A stretch of 64,000 nt of DNA from Natronococcus jeotgali DSM 18795 (GCF_000337695.1 NZ_AOIA01000034.1:1-64000), one strand, 5' to 3'; shown: positions 7,677 to 16,785, counted from the stretch's first letter. Notes: generated from the letters alone by a model not told the origin. A program made the numbers and translations.

Positions 7677-8681
7677 GTGTCGCTGAGTGGCGTGTCGGCG
7701 ACGGGTGCCGATCTCCTTCGACTCGTCGCTGTCCCGGTGTTCGCCTGGGCTGCGGTTCGCGACGTCAGGACCCGGCGCGTCTCGAGTACGATCTGGATCC
7801 CGCTCGCTCTGTTGGGAGTCGTCCTGCTCGTACTGGACGGCCGGACGGCCTGGCACGCCGGGGCGCCCGTCTGGACCTCCGAGTTTCTCCTCCCGGCAGC
7901 GATCAGCCTCGGGTTCGTCGTCCCGTTCGCGTACCTCTGTTGGTGGGTCGGCGGGTTCGGCGCCGCCGACGGGAAGGCGCTGCTGGTGCTCGCGCTGTTG
8001 TTTCCGACGGCACCCCAGTACGGGGTCGGATCCTGGGCGGTTCCGGTCGCGACGTCGCCCCTCGGGGCGTTTTCGTTTACGATCCTGACCAATGCCGTCC
8101 TCGTCGCGCTCGCGATCCCGTTCGCGCTCGCGGCCCGCAACGCCGCTGCCGGCCGGTTCACGCGACTCATGTTCGTCGGTCGGCCCGTCGACTGGGATCG
8201 GGTGCCGACGACCCACGGCAAACTGCTGTCGGCGCCCGACGAGGACGCGGGCGGCGGGCTCGACCTCGACGCCCTGCGGATGTACCTGCGGTGGCGCGGC
8301 CTGACGCTGGCGGCGGTTCGCGAGCGAGCCGACCGCGTTCGCGACCCCGCGACGCTTCCCGCGGCGCCGAACCCGCCGACCGACGGCGCCGTCGGCGCTC
8401 GACCCCGCACCGACGGCGACGGCGCGCTCGAGGGCACATCGCCCATGTCCTCGCCCGACCTCCGCGAGTACGACGACCCCTGGGGTGCGGAGGCGTTTCT
8501 CGAGGATATCGACGGGACGGCGTACGGAACGACGCCGACGGAGCTGCGAGCGGGGCTCGAGGCGCTCGCGACCCGGGATCGGGTCTGGGTCTCGCCGGGA
8601 ATGCCCTTCCTCGTCCCGCTCGCTCTCGGACTCGTGATCGCGCTTGCCTACGGCGACGTGTTGCTCGGAACCCTACTGTAG
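7677..8681 (+). CDS. pibD: Archaeal A24-family prepilin/preflagellin (archaellin) peptidase
   Basis: A membrane aspartic peptidase that removes class III signal peptides from pilins and archaellins. The catalytic Asp pair is visible: Asp29 at the end of the first membrane segment (AAVRDVRTRRVS) and Asp98 in GGFGAADGKALL, which corresponds to the GXGD motif. There are several membrane helices, then a hydrophilic insert of about 150 residues before a final helix, a layout that fits haloarchaeal PibD/FlaK. The start is GTG 7677. Its end overlaps the convergent small membrane protein gene by 9 bases. The pilin substrates are not in this window. Confidence 0.85.
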   Translation: MSLSGVSATGADLLRLVAVPVFAWAAVRDVRTRRVSSTIWIPLALLGVVLLVLDGRTAWHAGAPVWTSEFLLPAAISLGFVVPFAYLCWWVGGFGAADGKALLVLALLFPTAPQYGVGSWAVPVATSPLGAFSFTILTNAVLVALAIPFALAARNAAAGRFTRLMFVGRPVDWDRVPTTHGKLLSAPDEDAGGGLDLDALRMYLRWRGLTLAAVRERADRVRDPATLPAAPNPPTDGAVGARPRTDGDGALEGTSPMSSPDLREYDDPWGAEAFLEDIDGTAYGTTPTELRAGLEALATRDRVWVSPGMPFLVPLALGLVIALAYGDVLLGTLL

Positions 8682-8903
8682 GGTTCGTTCGTACGCCGGG
8701 ACGAGGGCCGTCCAGAACACGACGAACGCCGCGCCGACTCCGACGACCAGCAGCCAGGGCCACTCGGCATCGATCGGGAATCCGCCGAGCAGCAAGGCGA
8801 GGGTCCCGACGAGCAACAGGATCGAGACGAGGACGCTCGCGAGTTCGATCGTCGCCGCGACGGGGTTGGCTCGCAGGCGCGCGCCGACGTCGGGAACTGT
8901 CAT
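8673..8903 (-). CDS. Small two-helix membrane protein
   Basis: A 76-residue protein with two hydrophobic segments (about 19-41 and 48-66) separated by FPIDAEWPW, and a basic N-terminus (MTVPDVGARLRANP). The ATG at 8903 is well placed and the amino-acid composition is coherent. It overlaps the 3' end of the convergent prepilin peptidase gene. I recognise no function and no known motif; a haloarchaeal conserved membrane protein is likely. Confidence 0.65.
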   Translation of the reverse strand: MTVPDVGARLRANPVAATIELASVLVSILLLVGTLALLLGGFPIDAEWPWLLVVGVGAAFVVFWTALVPAYERTLQ

Positions 8904-9032
8904 ACCCGTGGCTCACGCGGCAGGACCAAAACCCTCACGGCGGCGCTGGCTCGTGCGGACGCCTGTCGGCCAGTTCCGGGGCGACCGCGAACGTCCCGCG
9001 GTCGCGTCGGAAAATCGGTACGTCGGCCCCTC

Positions 9033-9452
9033 TCAGGTCCGTGACTCGATGTCGTCGGCGATCTCGTCGAGTTCGTCGTCCTCGAGCGACGGCGGGTCGC
9101 CCGCGACGCCGTGGATCGGGCCGCCGCCGTCGCCCTCGAAGCGGGGGACGATGTGGCAGTGGACGTGCGGTACTTCCTGGCCGGCCGCCTCGCCGTTGTT
9201 GAACGCGACCGTCGAGGCGTCGGCGTCGACGGCGTCCTCGACGGCCGGAACGAGTCGATGGATCGTCGCGTAGAGGTCCGTCGCGACGTCCTCGGGGACG
9301 TCGTTGAGTCGTTCGTACTCCTCCCTCGGGATCACCAGCGTGTGCCCCGGCGCCAGCGGGTTGGCGTCGAGGAAGGCGACGGTGGTCTCGTCCTCGTAGA
9401 CGATGCGGGCGGGGATTTCTCCCGCCACGATCTTGCTGAAGATCGTACTCAT
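9033..9452 (-). CDS. HIT family nucleotide-binding protein
   Basis: At 139 residues the length is typical of the Hint branch of the HIT superfamily. The N-terminus MSTIFSKIVAGEIPARIVYED and PLAPGHTLVIPR are family signatures, and the catalytic triad motif HVHCHIVPR (H-x-H-x-H) lies near residue 100. These enzymes hydrolyse adenosine phosphoramidates and similar nucleotide substrates through a His-AMP intermediate. It is soluble and cytoplasmic. It stands 58 bases from the Rieske gene on the same strand, but a functional link is not evident. Confidence 0.93.
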   Translation of the reverse strand: MSTIFSKIVAGEIPARIVYEDETTVAFLDANPLAPGHTLVIPREEYERLNDVPEDVATDLYATIHRLVPAVEDAVDADASTVAFNNGEAAGQEVPHVHCHIVPRFEGDGGGPIHGVAGDPPSLEDDELDEIADDIESRT

Positions 9453-9509
9453 ACGCCAGTGTGTGTCGGCTCGCCGTAAGAAGGTTACCCGCTGCGGGCC
9501 GGTCGGGCC

Positions 9510-9944
9510 TCAGAACCGCAGGTGCGAGGTCGAACTCGGGCCGTCATCGCCGTCGTCCTCGTCCGCCCGGCCCGTCCGACGGAAGGTCACGTCGTCGTCC
9601 GTGAGGTACACCTGGCCGTCCTCGACGGCAATCTCGACGTCGACCAGCGTCGTGTCCGCCGCCTCGCCGTTGTCGCAGTACCCCGAGCAGGTCTCGAACA
9701 TCGAGCCGTGTTTCGGACAGACGATCTCGCCGTCGCGGATCACGGCGCCGATCCCTTCTCGGTGGAGTCGCTGCTCCTCGTGGGTACACCGGTTGACCCA
9801 CGCCTCGACGGGCTCGCGGTCGTCGTCGCGACACGGAACGAGGATCACCTCCTCGTCGTCGCCGCGTCGATCGCGGACCGTGAACAACCACGACCCCTCC
9901 TCGAGAACCGTTTCGACGCTCGTCAGTCGGTGTCGAACCGCCAT
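9510..9944 (-). CDS. Rieske [2Fe-2S] domain protein
   Basis: This 144-residue soluble protein contains a complete Rieske cluster motif: C-T-H in CTHEEQRLH and, 17 residues on, CPKHGSMF. It lacks a membrane anchor, so it resembles the small ferredoxin-type Rieske proteins that feed oxygenases or serve as electron carriers, not the bc1 subunit. The start is ATG 9944. It follows a uracil-DNA glycosylase gene by 24 bases on the same strand, so they may be co-transcribed. The electron partner is unknown. Confidence 0.88.
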   Translation of the reverse strand: MAVRHRLTSVETVLEEGSWLFTVRDRRGDDEEVILVPCRDDDREPVEAWVNRCTHEEQRLHREGIGAVIRDGEIVCPKHGSMFETCSGYCDNGEAADTTLVDVEIAVEDGQVYLTDDDVTFRRTGRADEDDGDDGPSSTSHLRF

Positions 9945-9968
9945 ACCCCCGCTTGGGCTGGGAACGGC

Positions 9969-10652
9969 TTAGGCGTCCGGGCCGTCCGACGAGCACAACT
10001 CCTCGAGGACGGCCCCGATCTCGGCGAGGTACGCGTCGGGTTCGTACCCCATTCGGACGATCCAGACGTCCTGGTAGGAGGGGTGAAGGATCGGAACGAG
10101 CCAGGTGTCGAGGCGCTCGCAGCGGACGGGCTCGAGAACCGAATCGATGAACCCCTCGAGTCCCCGTCCCTCGGCCGCCAGCACCGATTTCGTCGCGTGC
10201 TTGCCAGTCGCGAGGACGACGTCGGGCTCGAGGGTTTCGACCTCCGTCACCAGGTGGGCCCGACAGGTCGCCCGCTCCTCGTCGGTGGGCTCGCGGTTGC
10301 TCGTCGGGTCCTCCTCGCTGGCGGGAAAACACTTCACGGCGTTGGTGTAGTAGGCGTCCTCATCGTGGCCGACTCGCTCGAGCATCCGACGGATGCGTCG
10401 GCCCGAGTGCCTGGAGGTGTAGGCCTTGCCCGTCCAGTTACCGCCCTTCCAGCGGTCGGCGTCGGGATTCCCGAGTCCGGGCGCCTCACCGACGACCAGC
10501 ACGTCGGCGTCGAGCGGTCCCGTGCCCCAGGAGATGCAGTTGCGATCCTCCGCGAGGGCGGGGCAGCGACGGCAGTCGGGCTCGATGACGTTTCTCGAGT
10601 CGGGAAACGGCGGTTCGGCGCTCGATCCGGAGTCGTCGTTCGAAACTGGCAC
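9969..10652 (-). CDS. Uracil-DNA glycosylase family protein with Fe-S cysteines (family 4/5 type)
   Basis: A 227-residue member of the UDG superfamily. Motif I is DVLVVGEAPGLGNPDADR, corresponding to GEAPG of families 4 and 5; YYTNAVKCFP is the second hallmark; and motif II is present as ILHPSYQ. A CRRCPAL pair near residue 30 and further Cys residues (NCISWG, KCFP, TCRAH) could ligand the 4Fe-4S cluster found in these thermophile and haloarchaeal enzymes. It removes uracil from DNA. The start is GTG 10652. Assignment between family 4 and 5 is uncertain from reading alone. Confidence 0.85.
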   Translation of the reverse strand: MPVSNDDSGSSAEPPFPDSRNVIEPDCRRCPALAEDRNCISWGTGPLDADVLVVGEAPGLGNPDADRWKGGNWTGKAYTSRHSGRRIRRMLERVGHDEDAYYTNAVKCFPASEEDPTSNREPTDEERATCRAHLVTEVETLEPDVVLATGKHATKSVLAAEGRGLEGFIDSVLEPVRCERLDTWLVPILHPSYQDVWIVRMGYEPDAYLAEIGAVLEELCSSDGPDA

Positions 10653-10744
10653 GGGAGCGTTCGGGGCTCGAGGGGGATAGGCGAGTCGGATCGTCGCGGG
10701 GCTGAAGAAAAGTTTACGTTCACCGAGCGGGTTACGGACGACTA

Positions 10745-10972
10745 ATGGCCTCAGAACTGCTGATCGAATCGTTCTCGTTGCTACTGTACACCCTGGTCGG
10801 CGCCCTTCTCACGGCGGGCGGAATCGCCAGCGAGTACGCCAGCGCCCAGCACCTCGGTTCGGGCGAGGCGACGGTCGCGCTCTGGCTCGCCGCCATCGGC
10901 GCGATCATGCTGTACGCCGGCGTCTACGGCATCGGCTACCAGAAGCTCCTCGCGTCGATTCGCTCGGCGTAG
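10745..10972 (+). CDS. Small two-helix membrane protein
   Basis: A 75-residue protein with two hydrophobic segments (about 8-28 and 42-64) and a Gly-rich loop (YASAQHLGSGEATVALW). It resembles haloarchaeal conserved small membrane proteins but I know no function. The ATG at 10745 lies about 30 bases after an AAAAGTTTACG stretch that could be its promoter. It ends 117 bases before ileS on the same strand. Confidence 0.7.
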   Translation: MASELLIESFSLLLYTLVGALLTAGGIASEYASAQHLGSGEATVALWLAAIGAIMLYAGVYGIGYQKLLASIRSA

Positions 10973-11059
10973 GTCGGCCCGCTGGCGCACCCGACTCCTC
11001 CTCTCGAGGCGGCCGACCGAACGACCGTAGCGGCGCGACCGATCGTCGACATCGATTCC

Positions 11060-11067
11060 TCTTTACC
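11060..11067 (+). promoter_or_regulatory. Probable TATA box of ileS
   Basis: The T-rich CTCTTTACCG sequence has its TTTA core about 27 bases before the ileS ATG at 11090. This spacing fits a leaderless haloarchaeal transcript starting at or just before the start codon. Confidence 0.45.
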
Positions 11068-11089
11068 GTCCCGGCTAGTTACGTCCGGT

Positions 11090-14000
11090 ATGAGCAGGTT
11101 CGACGAGGTCGACGACCAGTACGACCCCCACGCCGTAGAGCAGCGGGTCTTCGACTACTGGGACGACGTCGACGCCTACGAACAGACGGTCGAGCACCGA
11201 TCGGACGGCGAATCCTTCTTCTTCGTCGACGGCCCGCCGTACACGTCGGGGTCGGCCCACATGGGGACGACCTGGAACAAGTCCCTGAAGGACGTCTACC
11301 TCCGCTTCCTGCGGATGCAGGGGTACGACGTTACCGACCGTCCGGGCTACGACATGCACGGGCTGCCGATCGAGACCCGCGTCGAGGAACGGCTCGGCTT
11401 CGAGAACAAGAAGGACATCGAGGAGTTCGGCGAGGACGAGTTCATCCGGGAGTGCAAGGAGTACGCCGACGAACAGCTCGAGGGCCTCCAGTCCGACTTC
11501 CAGGACTTCGGCGTCTGGATGGACTGGGACGACCCCTACCGAACCGTCGAACCCGAGTACATGGAGGCCGCCTGGTGGGGTTTCTCGAAGGCCGCAGAGC
11601 GCGGCTTAGTCGAGAAGGGCCACCGATCGATCTCGCAGTGTCCCCGTTGCGAGACCGCGATCGCGAACAACGAGGTCGAGTACGAGGACGTCGCGGATCC
11701 CTCGATCTACGTCACGTTCGACCTGAAAGATCGGGAGGGATCGGTCGTCATCTGGACGACGACCCCGTGGACGATCCCGGCGAACACGTTCGTCGCGGTC
11801 GACCCGGAGCTGACCTACCAGGGGGTTCGCGCCGAGAAGGACGGCGAAGAGGACGTGCTGTACGTCGCCAAGGAGTGCGTCGAGGGCGTGCTGAAGGAGG
11901 GGCGCTACGACGACTACGAGGTCCTCGAGGAGCTCTCGGGCGAGGAGATGATCGGCTGGGAGTACGAGCATCCCCTCGCCGAGGAGGTCCCCGACCACGT
12001 CGACGTCGACGACGCCCTCCAGATCTACGACGCCGAGTACGTCGAGGCCGACCGCACCGGGCTCGTCCACTCCGCGCCGGGCCACGGTGAGGAGGACTTC
12101 GAGCGCGGCAGCGAACTCGGCCTGCCGATCTTCTGTCCGGTCGGTGGCGACGGCGTCTACACCGAGCAGGCCGGCACGTACGAGGGCCAGTTCGTCAAGG
12201 AGGCCGACGAGGAGATCATCGCCGACCTCGAGGACAACGGGGCGATGCTCTCCTCGGGAACGGTCCACCACAGCTACGGCCACTGCTGGCGCTGCGACAC
12301 GGGGATCGTCCAGATCGTCACCGACCAGTGGTTCATCACGATCACCGACGTCAAAGACGAGCTGCTCGCGAACATCGAGGACAGCGAGTGGCACCCCCAG
12401 TGGGCCCGGGACAACCGGTTCCGGGACTTCGTCGAGGAGGCGCCCGACTGGAACGTCTCCCGCCAGCGCTACTGGGGGATCCCGCTGCCCGTCTGGACGC
12501 CCGAGGATCGCGACGACGACGAGGAGATGATCGTCATCAGCGACCGCGAGGAGCTCGTCGAGCGCGTCGACCAGGAGATCGAGTACGATTCCGTCGACCT
12601 CCACAAGGACACCGTCGACGAGTTGACGATCACCGAGGACGGGAGGACCTACACCCGCGTTCCGGACGTGTTCGACGTCTGGCTCGACTCCTCGGTGGCC
12701 TCCTGGGGCACCCTGAACTACCCCGCCGACGACAGCCGGTTCGACGAGCTCTGGCCCGCCGACCTCATCCTCGAGGCCCACGACCAGACGCGGGGCTGGT
12801 TCTGGTCCCAGCTCGGGATGGGTACCGCGGCGCTGGGCGAGAGCCCCTACCAGGAAGTGTTGATGCACGGCCACGCGCTGATGCCCGACGGCCGCGCGAT
12901 GAGCAAGTCCAAGGACATCCTGATCGACCCCCACGAGGCGATCGACCGCCACGGCCGGGACGTGATGCGACTCTTCCTGCTGTCGAACAACCCCCAGGGC
13001 GACGACATGCGCTTCTCCTGGGACGGCATGCAGACGATGGAGGACAACCTCCGGACGCTGTGGAACGTCTTCCGGTTCCCGCTGCCGTACATGCGGTTGG
13101 ACGAGTTCGATCCCCGGGAGACGGACCTCGAGGATGTAGACCAGGACCTCGAGCTGATCGACGAGTGGGTGCTGGCCCGGCTGCAGTCGACGAAAGCCGA
13201 GATGACCGACCACTTCGAGAACTACCGCCAGGACAAGGCCCTCGAGGCGCTCCTCGAGTTCGTCGTCGAGGACGTCTCCCGTTTCTACGTCCAGGCGGTC
13301 CGCGAACGGATGTGGGAGGAAGCGGACAGCGCCTCCAAGGAGGCGGCCTACGCGACGATCTACCGGGTCCTGCGGGAGACGGTCGCGCTGCTCGCGCCCT
13401 ACGCGCCGTTCGTCAGCGACGAGATCTACGGCACCCTCACGGGCGAGGCCGAACACGACACCGTCCACATGTGCGACTGGCCCGCCCTCGAGGAGTACTG
13501 GGTCGACGACCAGCTCGAGGAGGACGTCGCCTTCCTCCGGGCGATCGAGGAGGCCGGCGCCAACGCCCGCCAGCAGGCCGGCCGCAAGCTGCGCTGGCCC
13601 GTCCCGCGGGTCGTCGTCGCCGCCGACGACGAGCGCGTCGCCGACGCGGTCGAGCGCCACGCCGACCTGCTCGCCGAGCGACTCAACGCCCGCGAGATCG
13701 AACTCGTCTCGGCCGAGAACCGCTGGGAGGAGCTTCGGTACAGCGCCGAGGCGGACATGAGCGAACTCGGTCCGGCCTTCGGCGACCGCGCCGGGCAGGT
13801 CATGAACGCGCTCAACGAGGCCCGCATCGACGACCCGGACCTCGAGGCCCTCGAGGACGCCGTCGCGGACGTACTCGAGGACGGCGAATCGATCGAGGAG
13901 TCGATGGTCACCTTCGTCACCGAGACCCCCGACGACATCGCCGGGACCGCCTTCTCGCTCGACGGCGACGACCGCGGGGTCGCCTACGTCGACGCCTCGC

Positions 14001-14290
14001 TGACCGACGACATCGAGAGCGAGGGGTACGCCCGCGAGGTCATTCGCCGGGTCCAGGAGATGCGCAAGGAGCTAGATCTGGACGTCGAGGAACGGATCGT
14101 CCTCGATCTCGAGATCGACGACGACCGCGTGGCCTCGCTGGTCGAGGAGCGCGAGGACCTGATCCGCGAGGAGGTCCGGGCCGACGAACTCCGAACCGTC
14201 GAGGACGGTCACCGCAAGGAGTGGGACGTCGACGGGGTCGCGATGGAGATCGCCGTCGAACCGGTTGCGGCGGCGGAAGCCTCGGACTGA
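11090..14290 (+). CDS. ileS: Isoleucine--tRNA ligase
   Basis: A full-length 1066-residue class Ia synthetase of the archaeal/eukaryotic type. It attaches isoleucine to tRNA-Ile. The HIGH motif appears as HMGT (residues 57-60, in YTSGSAHMGTTWNK) and the KMSKS loop as AMSKSKDIL near residue 604. The CP1 editing domain is present (TTTPWTIPAN near residue 225), and CPRC and CWRC pairs suggest zinc sites. The long C-terminal region is the anticodon-binding and archaeal extension. The altered HIGH motif, with Thr for the last His, is unusual against bacterial enzymes. A T-tract terminator follows. Confidence 0.97.
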   Translation: MSRFDEVDDQYDPHAVEQRVFDYWDDVDAYEQTVEHRSDGESFFFVDGPPYTSGSAHMGTTWNKSLKDVYLRFLRMQGYDVTDRPGYDMHGLPIETRVEERLGFENKKDIEEFGEDEFIRECKEYADEQLEGLQSDFQDFGVWMDWDDPYRTVEPEYMEAAWWGFSKAAERGLVEKGHRSISQCPRCETAIANNEVEYEDVADPSIYVTFDLKDREGSVVIWTTTPWTIPANTFVAVDPELTYQGVRAEKDGEEDVLYVAKECVEGVLKEGRYDDYEVLEELSGEEMIGWEYEHPLAEEVPDHVDVDDALQIYDAEYVEADRTGLVHSAPGHGEEDFERGSELGLPIFCPVGGDGVYTEQAGTYEGQFVKEADEEIIADLEDNGAMLSSGTVHHSYGHCWRCDTGIVQIVTDQWFITITDVKDELLANIEDSEWHPQWARDNRFRDFVEEAPDWNVSRQRYWGIPLPVWTPEDRDDDEEMIVISDREELVERVDQEIEYDSVDLHKDTVDELTITEDGRTYTRVPDVFDVWLDSSVASWGTLNYPADDSRFDELWPADLILEAHDQTRGWFWSQLGMGTAALGESPYQEVLMHGHALMPDGRAMSKSKDILIDPHEAIDRHGRDVMRLFLLSNNPQGDDMRFSWDGMQTMEDNLRTLWNVFRFPLPYMRLDEFDPRETDLEDVDQDLELIDEWVLARLQSTKAEMTDHFENYRQDKALEALLEFVVEDVSRFYVQAVRERMWEEADSASKEAAYATIYRVLRETVALLAPYAPFVSDEIYGTLTGEAEHDTVHMCDWPALEEYWVDDQLEEDVAFLRAIEEAGANARQQAGRKLRWPVPRVVVAADDERVADAVERHADLLAERLNAREIELVSAENRWEELRYSAEADMSELGPAFGDRAGQVMNALNEARIDDPDLEALEDAVADVLEDGESIEESMVTFVTETPDDIAGTAFSLDGDDRGVAYVDASLTDDIESEGYAREVIRRVQEMRKELDLDVEERIVLDLEIDDDRVASLVEEREDLIREEVRADELRTVEDGHRKEWDVDGVAMEIAVEPVAAAEASD

Positions 14291-14330
14291 TCGGCGTCGG
14301 AGCACCGGTGTGAGAGGATAGCTACACCGC

Positions 14331-14338
14331 GTTTTTTG
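14331..14338 (+). terminator. T-tract terminator after ileS
   Basis: A run of six T follows CACCGCG about 40 bases after the ileS stop, between ileS and the convergent prs gene. Archaeal transcription commonly ends at such T-tracts; no strong stem is needed. Confidence 0.45.
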
Positions 14339-14373
14339 CGTCCGCGCTCGTCGTCGAAGCCGTTCGAGAAACG

Positions 14374-15231
14374 CTACAGCTCGGCCGCGATCGACGGCGC
14401 GACCGAGACCGCGCTGTACTGGCGCTCGATCGTGTCGGTGCCGTAGATCGCGTCGACGCCGGCCCTCGAGAGCTTCGTGACGGCGTCGCGGGCCAGCAGC
14501 GGGTGGACGCAGGTGACGAACACCCGGCCAACCCCCCGCTCGCCGAGGACGCCGACGGCCTCGCTCATCGTCGACCCCGTCGCGATGATGTCGTCGGTGA
14601 CGACGACGTCCCGATCGGTCACGGCGACGTCGCTCGGGGAGATTTCGACCTCGGTACCCGAGAGTCGGGTCTTCTCGAAGTAGTCCGTCGCACCCGTTCC
14701 GTAGGCGTCCCGAACCGTCTCGGCGAGTTCGATCGCGCCCGCGTCGGGCGAGAGGAAGACGGGATCCTCGAGATCGGTCGGGAGCGGTTCGGCCAGCCGG
14801 TCGGCGGCGTCGACGGCCGTCGCGGTCGGCTCGAAGAACTCGCAGATCGACTCCTCGTGGGGGGTGACGGTGAGCACGCGATCCGTTCCGGTCGAGACGG
14901 CGCGGGCGACCGCCCGCGCGGAGATCGGGTGGCCCGCCTCGAAGGCCTTGTCCTGACGGCCGTAGCCCATGTACGGCAGGACGGTCACGACCTCGTCGGC
15001 GCCGGCCTCCCGGGCGGCGTCCTGAAGCTGGAGCACCTCGAGGTGGGCGTCGCTCGAGGTCGTCGAGGCGACCACGATCGCCCGTTCGACGTTGCGGTCG
15101 GCGACCTCGGGGGCGGCCGCGAGCAGTTCGCCGTCGGGGAAGCGGTCGTACTCGACGGCGGCGAGCGGTTCCTCGAGTTCGCGGGCGAGTGCCGCGCCGA
15201 GGGACTGGGAAGTGGATCCGCTGACGATCAT
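14374..15231 (-). CDS. prs: Ribose-phosphate diphosphokinase (PRPP synthetase)
   Basis: This 285-residue enzyme makes phosphoribosyl pyrophosphate from ribose 5-phosphate and ATP for nucleotide, His and Trp synthesis. FPDGE near residue 33, the ATP-loop segment VLPYMGYGRQDK and the PRPP-binding loop DVVVTDDIIATGST are all intact. It is the short archaeal class, lacking the bacterial regulatory extension. ATG 15231 was preferred over GTG 15243 because MIVSGS matches the family start. It is convergent with ileS. Confidence 0.95.
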   Translation of the reverse strand: MIVSGSTSQSLGAALARELEEPLAAVEYDRFPDGELLAAAPEVADRNVERAIVVASTTSSDAHLEVLQLQDAAREAGADEVVTVLPYMGYGRQDKAFEAGHPISARAVARAVSTGTDRVLTVTPHEESICEFFEPTATAVDAADRLAEPLPTDLEDPVFLSPDAGAIELAETVRDAYGTGATDYFEKTRLSGTEVEISPSDVAVTDRDVVVTDDIIATGSTMSEAVGVLGERGVGRVFVTCVHPLLARDAVTKLSRAGVDAIYGTDTIERQYSAVSVAPSIAAEL

Positions 15232-15494
15232 ACGTGTCGCCACAGCGCGGCGGGTAAACCCGTTTTCGTTCTCCGCGTCGCGTTCCGGCGGACCCCGGGG
15301 ACTACGGGCGGGTCAGCCGTCGCTCGCCGCCGACGGTATCCAGCGCTGGGCCCGCACCGTCTCGAGGTCCGCGAGACCGCGCGGGCAACGGCCGGAGCCG
15401 GGACGGTCGACTGGCTGGCTGTTGCTCGCGCTGGCGGCGTTCGTCGCACTGAGAACGGTCTCGAGGGGCCGAAAACGGAGCGATCTGTCGCCGC

Positions 15495-16502
15495 CTAGTC
15501 CACGAACTCGATCGCGTCCCCGAGCTCGAGCGGGACCGACCCCTTCCGGTAGCCCTCGACGCGGCCGTCCGGGCGGGCGCGGTAGACGACCGCGGGGCGG
15601 TGTCGCAGGTCGGGTCGTTCGCCCCGCACTGCGGCCCAGGCGTCCTCGCGAAAGCTCGAGCAGTCGACGAACAACACGGCGCCGCCGCCGTGTTCGGCGA
15701 GCTGGCCGTCGGTTTTGGTCTCGGCGGTGTCGCGTACGGCGGCGACGGGGCCGGCTGCGACCCGGTTGCCCGGCGGCTGGGGACGGGTCACCTCGACGAG
15801 GCGGTTCGTCCCCTCGTCTTCCGCCCGGTAATCCAGCGAGTGACCGGTCGTCACCTCGATCTCGGGGGTGACCTCGTAACCCGCGTCGGTGAGGATCTTC
15901 GCGGCGACGAACTCGCCCATCGCGGCGCTCATCCGGACGCGGTCGACGTGGTCGCTGGTGCCGAGCTTGCCCGCCATGACGTGGCGGTACTCGTCCAGGA
16001 CGCCGGTTTCGAGAAACTCCTCGAAGAACTGCGTCGACTCGCGGCGGCCGGCGTCGGGAAAGCCCGCGGCGTGTTCGCGGAAAAAGGCCCGCGTCGACTC
16101 GCGGCCGTCCTTGGACATGAAGACGGGCAGGAAGAACCACGAGAGGTACGGGTAGTCCTCGAGCCAGGGGTCGACCTCGTGAAGCGTCGCGAGCAGCTCC
16201 CGCTGGCTCCACCGGGCGACGTGGTAGGGAACGTTCTGCCAGCCGAACTTGTCGGTCTTCCACAGCGCCGAAGGTGTCTCGGTGTTGCCCATCCAGTAGG
16301 CTTCCTCGCCGTTGCGGGCGAAGAGCGCGAGGTCGCCGTTTTGCATCTCGAAACGGTGCGTTTCCCAGTCTGCGCCGATATCGAATCGCGGGGCGACGGC
16401 TCGAGCGCCGATGTTCGAGCGAAGCGGCCCCAGTATCTCCTGTCGGACTCGTTGCTCGCTCCAGCGCGCGGGCGAGTAACGAAAGCGAAGCGGCCGTGCC
16501 AC
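15495..16502 (-). CDS. Haloarchaeal conserved protein, possible nuclease-like fold (DUF5784-type)
   Basis: A soluble 335-residue protein with a basic N-terminus (MARPLRFRYSPARWSEQRVR), a Trp/Tyr-rich middle and a C-terminal alpha/beta segment. From memory it matches the haloarchaeal DUF5784 family, but I cannot check that. The segment around residues 225-260 has an Asp in SLDYRAED followed by LVEVTRPQPP, which loosely resembles the D...E-x-K/T core of restriction-endonuclease folds, and a VLFVDCSSF strand follows. A DNA- or RNA-processing role is only a guess. It stands alone between prs and a divergent small gene. Confidence 0.75.
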   Translation of the reverse strand: MARPLRFRYSPARWSEQRVRQEILGPLRSNIGARAVAPRFDIGADWETHRFEMQNGDLALFARNGEEAYWMGNTETPSALWKTDKFGWQNVPYHVARWSQRELLATLHEVDPWLEDYPYLSWFFLPVFMSKDGRESTRAFFREHAAGFPDAGRRESTQFFEEFLETGVLDEYRHVMAGKLGTSDHVDRVRMSAAMGEFVAAKILTDAGYEVTPEIEVTTGHSLDYRAEDEGTNRLVEVTRPQPPGNRVAAGPVAAVRDTAETKTDGQLAEHGGGAVLFVDCSSFREDAWAAVRGERPDLRHRPAVVYRARPDGRVEGYRKGSVPLELGDAIEFVD

Positions 16503-16611
16503 GCCAGTAGGTTGTGCCCGGGGGGGTATATACTGTTCGCTGACGGGACGGCCGGGGTGTGACCACCGTTACATTGATAAGCGTCAGCTCCCTACAATGT
16601 GTGTACTTACC

Positions 16612-16785
16612 ATGTCAATGGGTGCCTATGACGAGGACGAACACGAGCGGCGCGAGGCGCAGGCCTCGCGGGTGGACGCGGATTTCGACGACGAGCGGAC
16701 GATCTACCACGGCAAGGTCGAGTACGACGCCGGCGAATCTGCCGAGGAGCTGCTGAACAAGTTCGAGGAGATCAAGTCCGATTAA
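16612..16785 (+). CDS. Small acidic haloarchaeal protein (DUF5786-type)
   Basis: A 57-residue protein beginning MSMGAYDEDEHERRE and containing DFDDERTIYHGKVEYD and a Leu-rich acidic tail (AEELLNKFEEIKSD). The sequence strongly resembles a small protein found across haloarchaea (DUF5786 as I recall it) with no known role. ATG 16612 is used because the conserved start is MSMGAYD; an upstream ATG exists at 16597. The last four bases overlap the convergent membrane protein gene. Confidence 0.85.
   Translation: MSMGAYDEDEHERREAQASRVDADFDDERTIYHGKVEYDAGESAEELLNKFEEIKSD

Noticed and set aside
11606-13660. Long minus-strand frame (684 codons) across ileS
   Set aside because: It is a shadow of ileS on the opposite strand and has no recognisable protein motif.
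12328-14313. Long plus-strand frame overlapping ileS
   Set aside because: Overlapping frame with Arg/Pro-rich nonsense composition; ileS explains the DNA.
15410-15494. Possible small membrane ORF reading WLLLALAAFVALRTVSRG
   Set aside because: There is no start codon in this frame at a sensible distance and the frame runs on into the next gene, so the hydrophobic run is probably chance.
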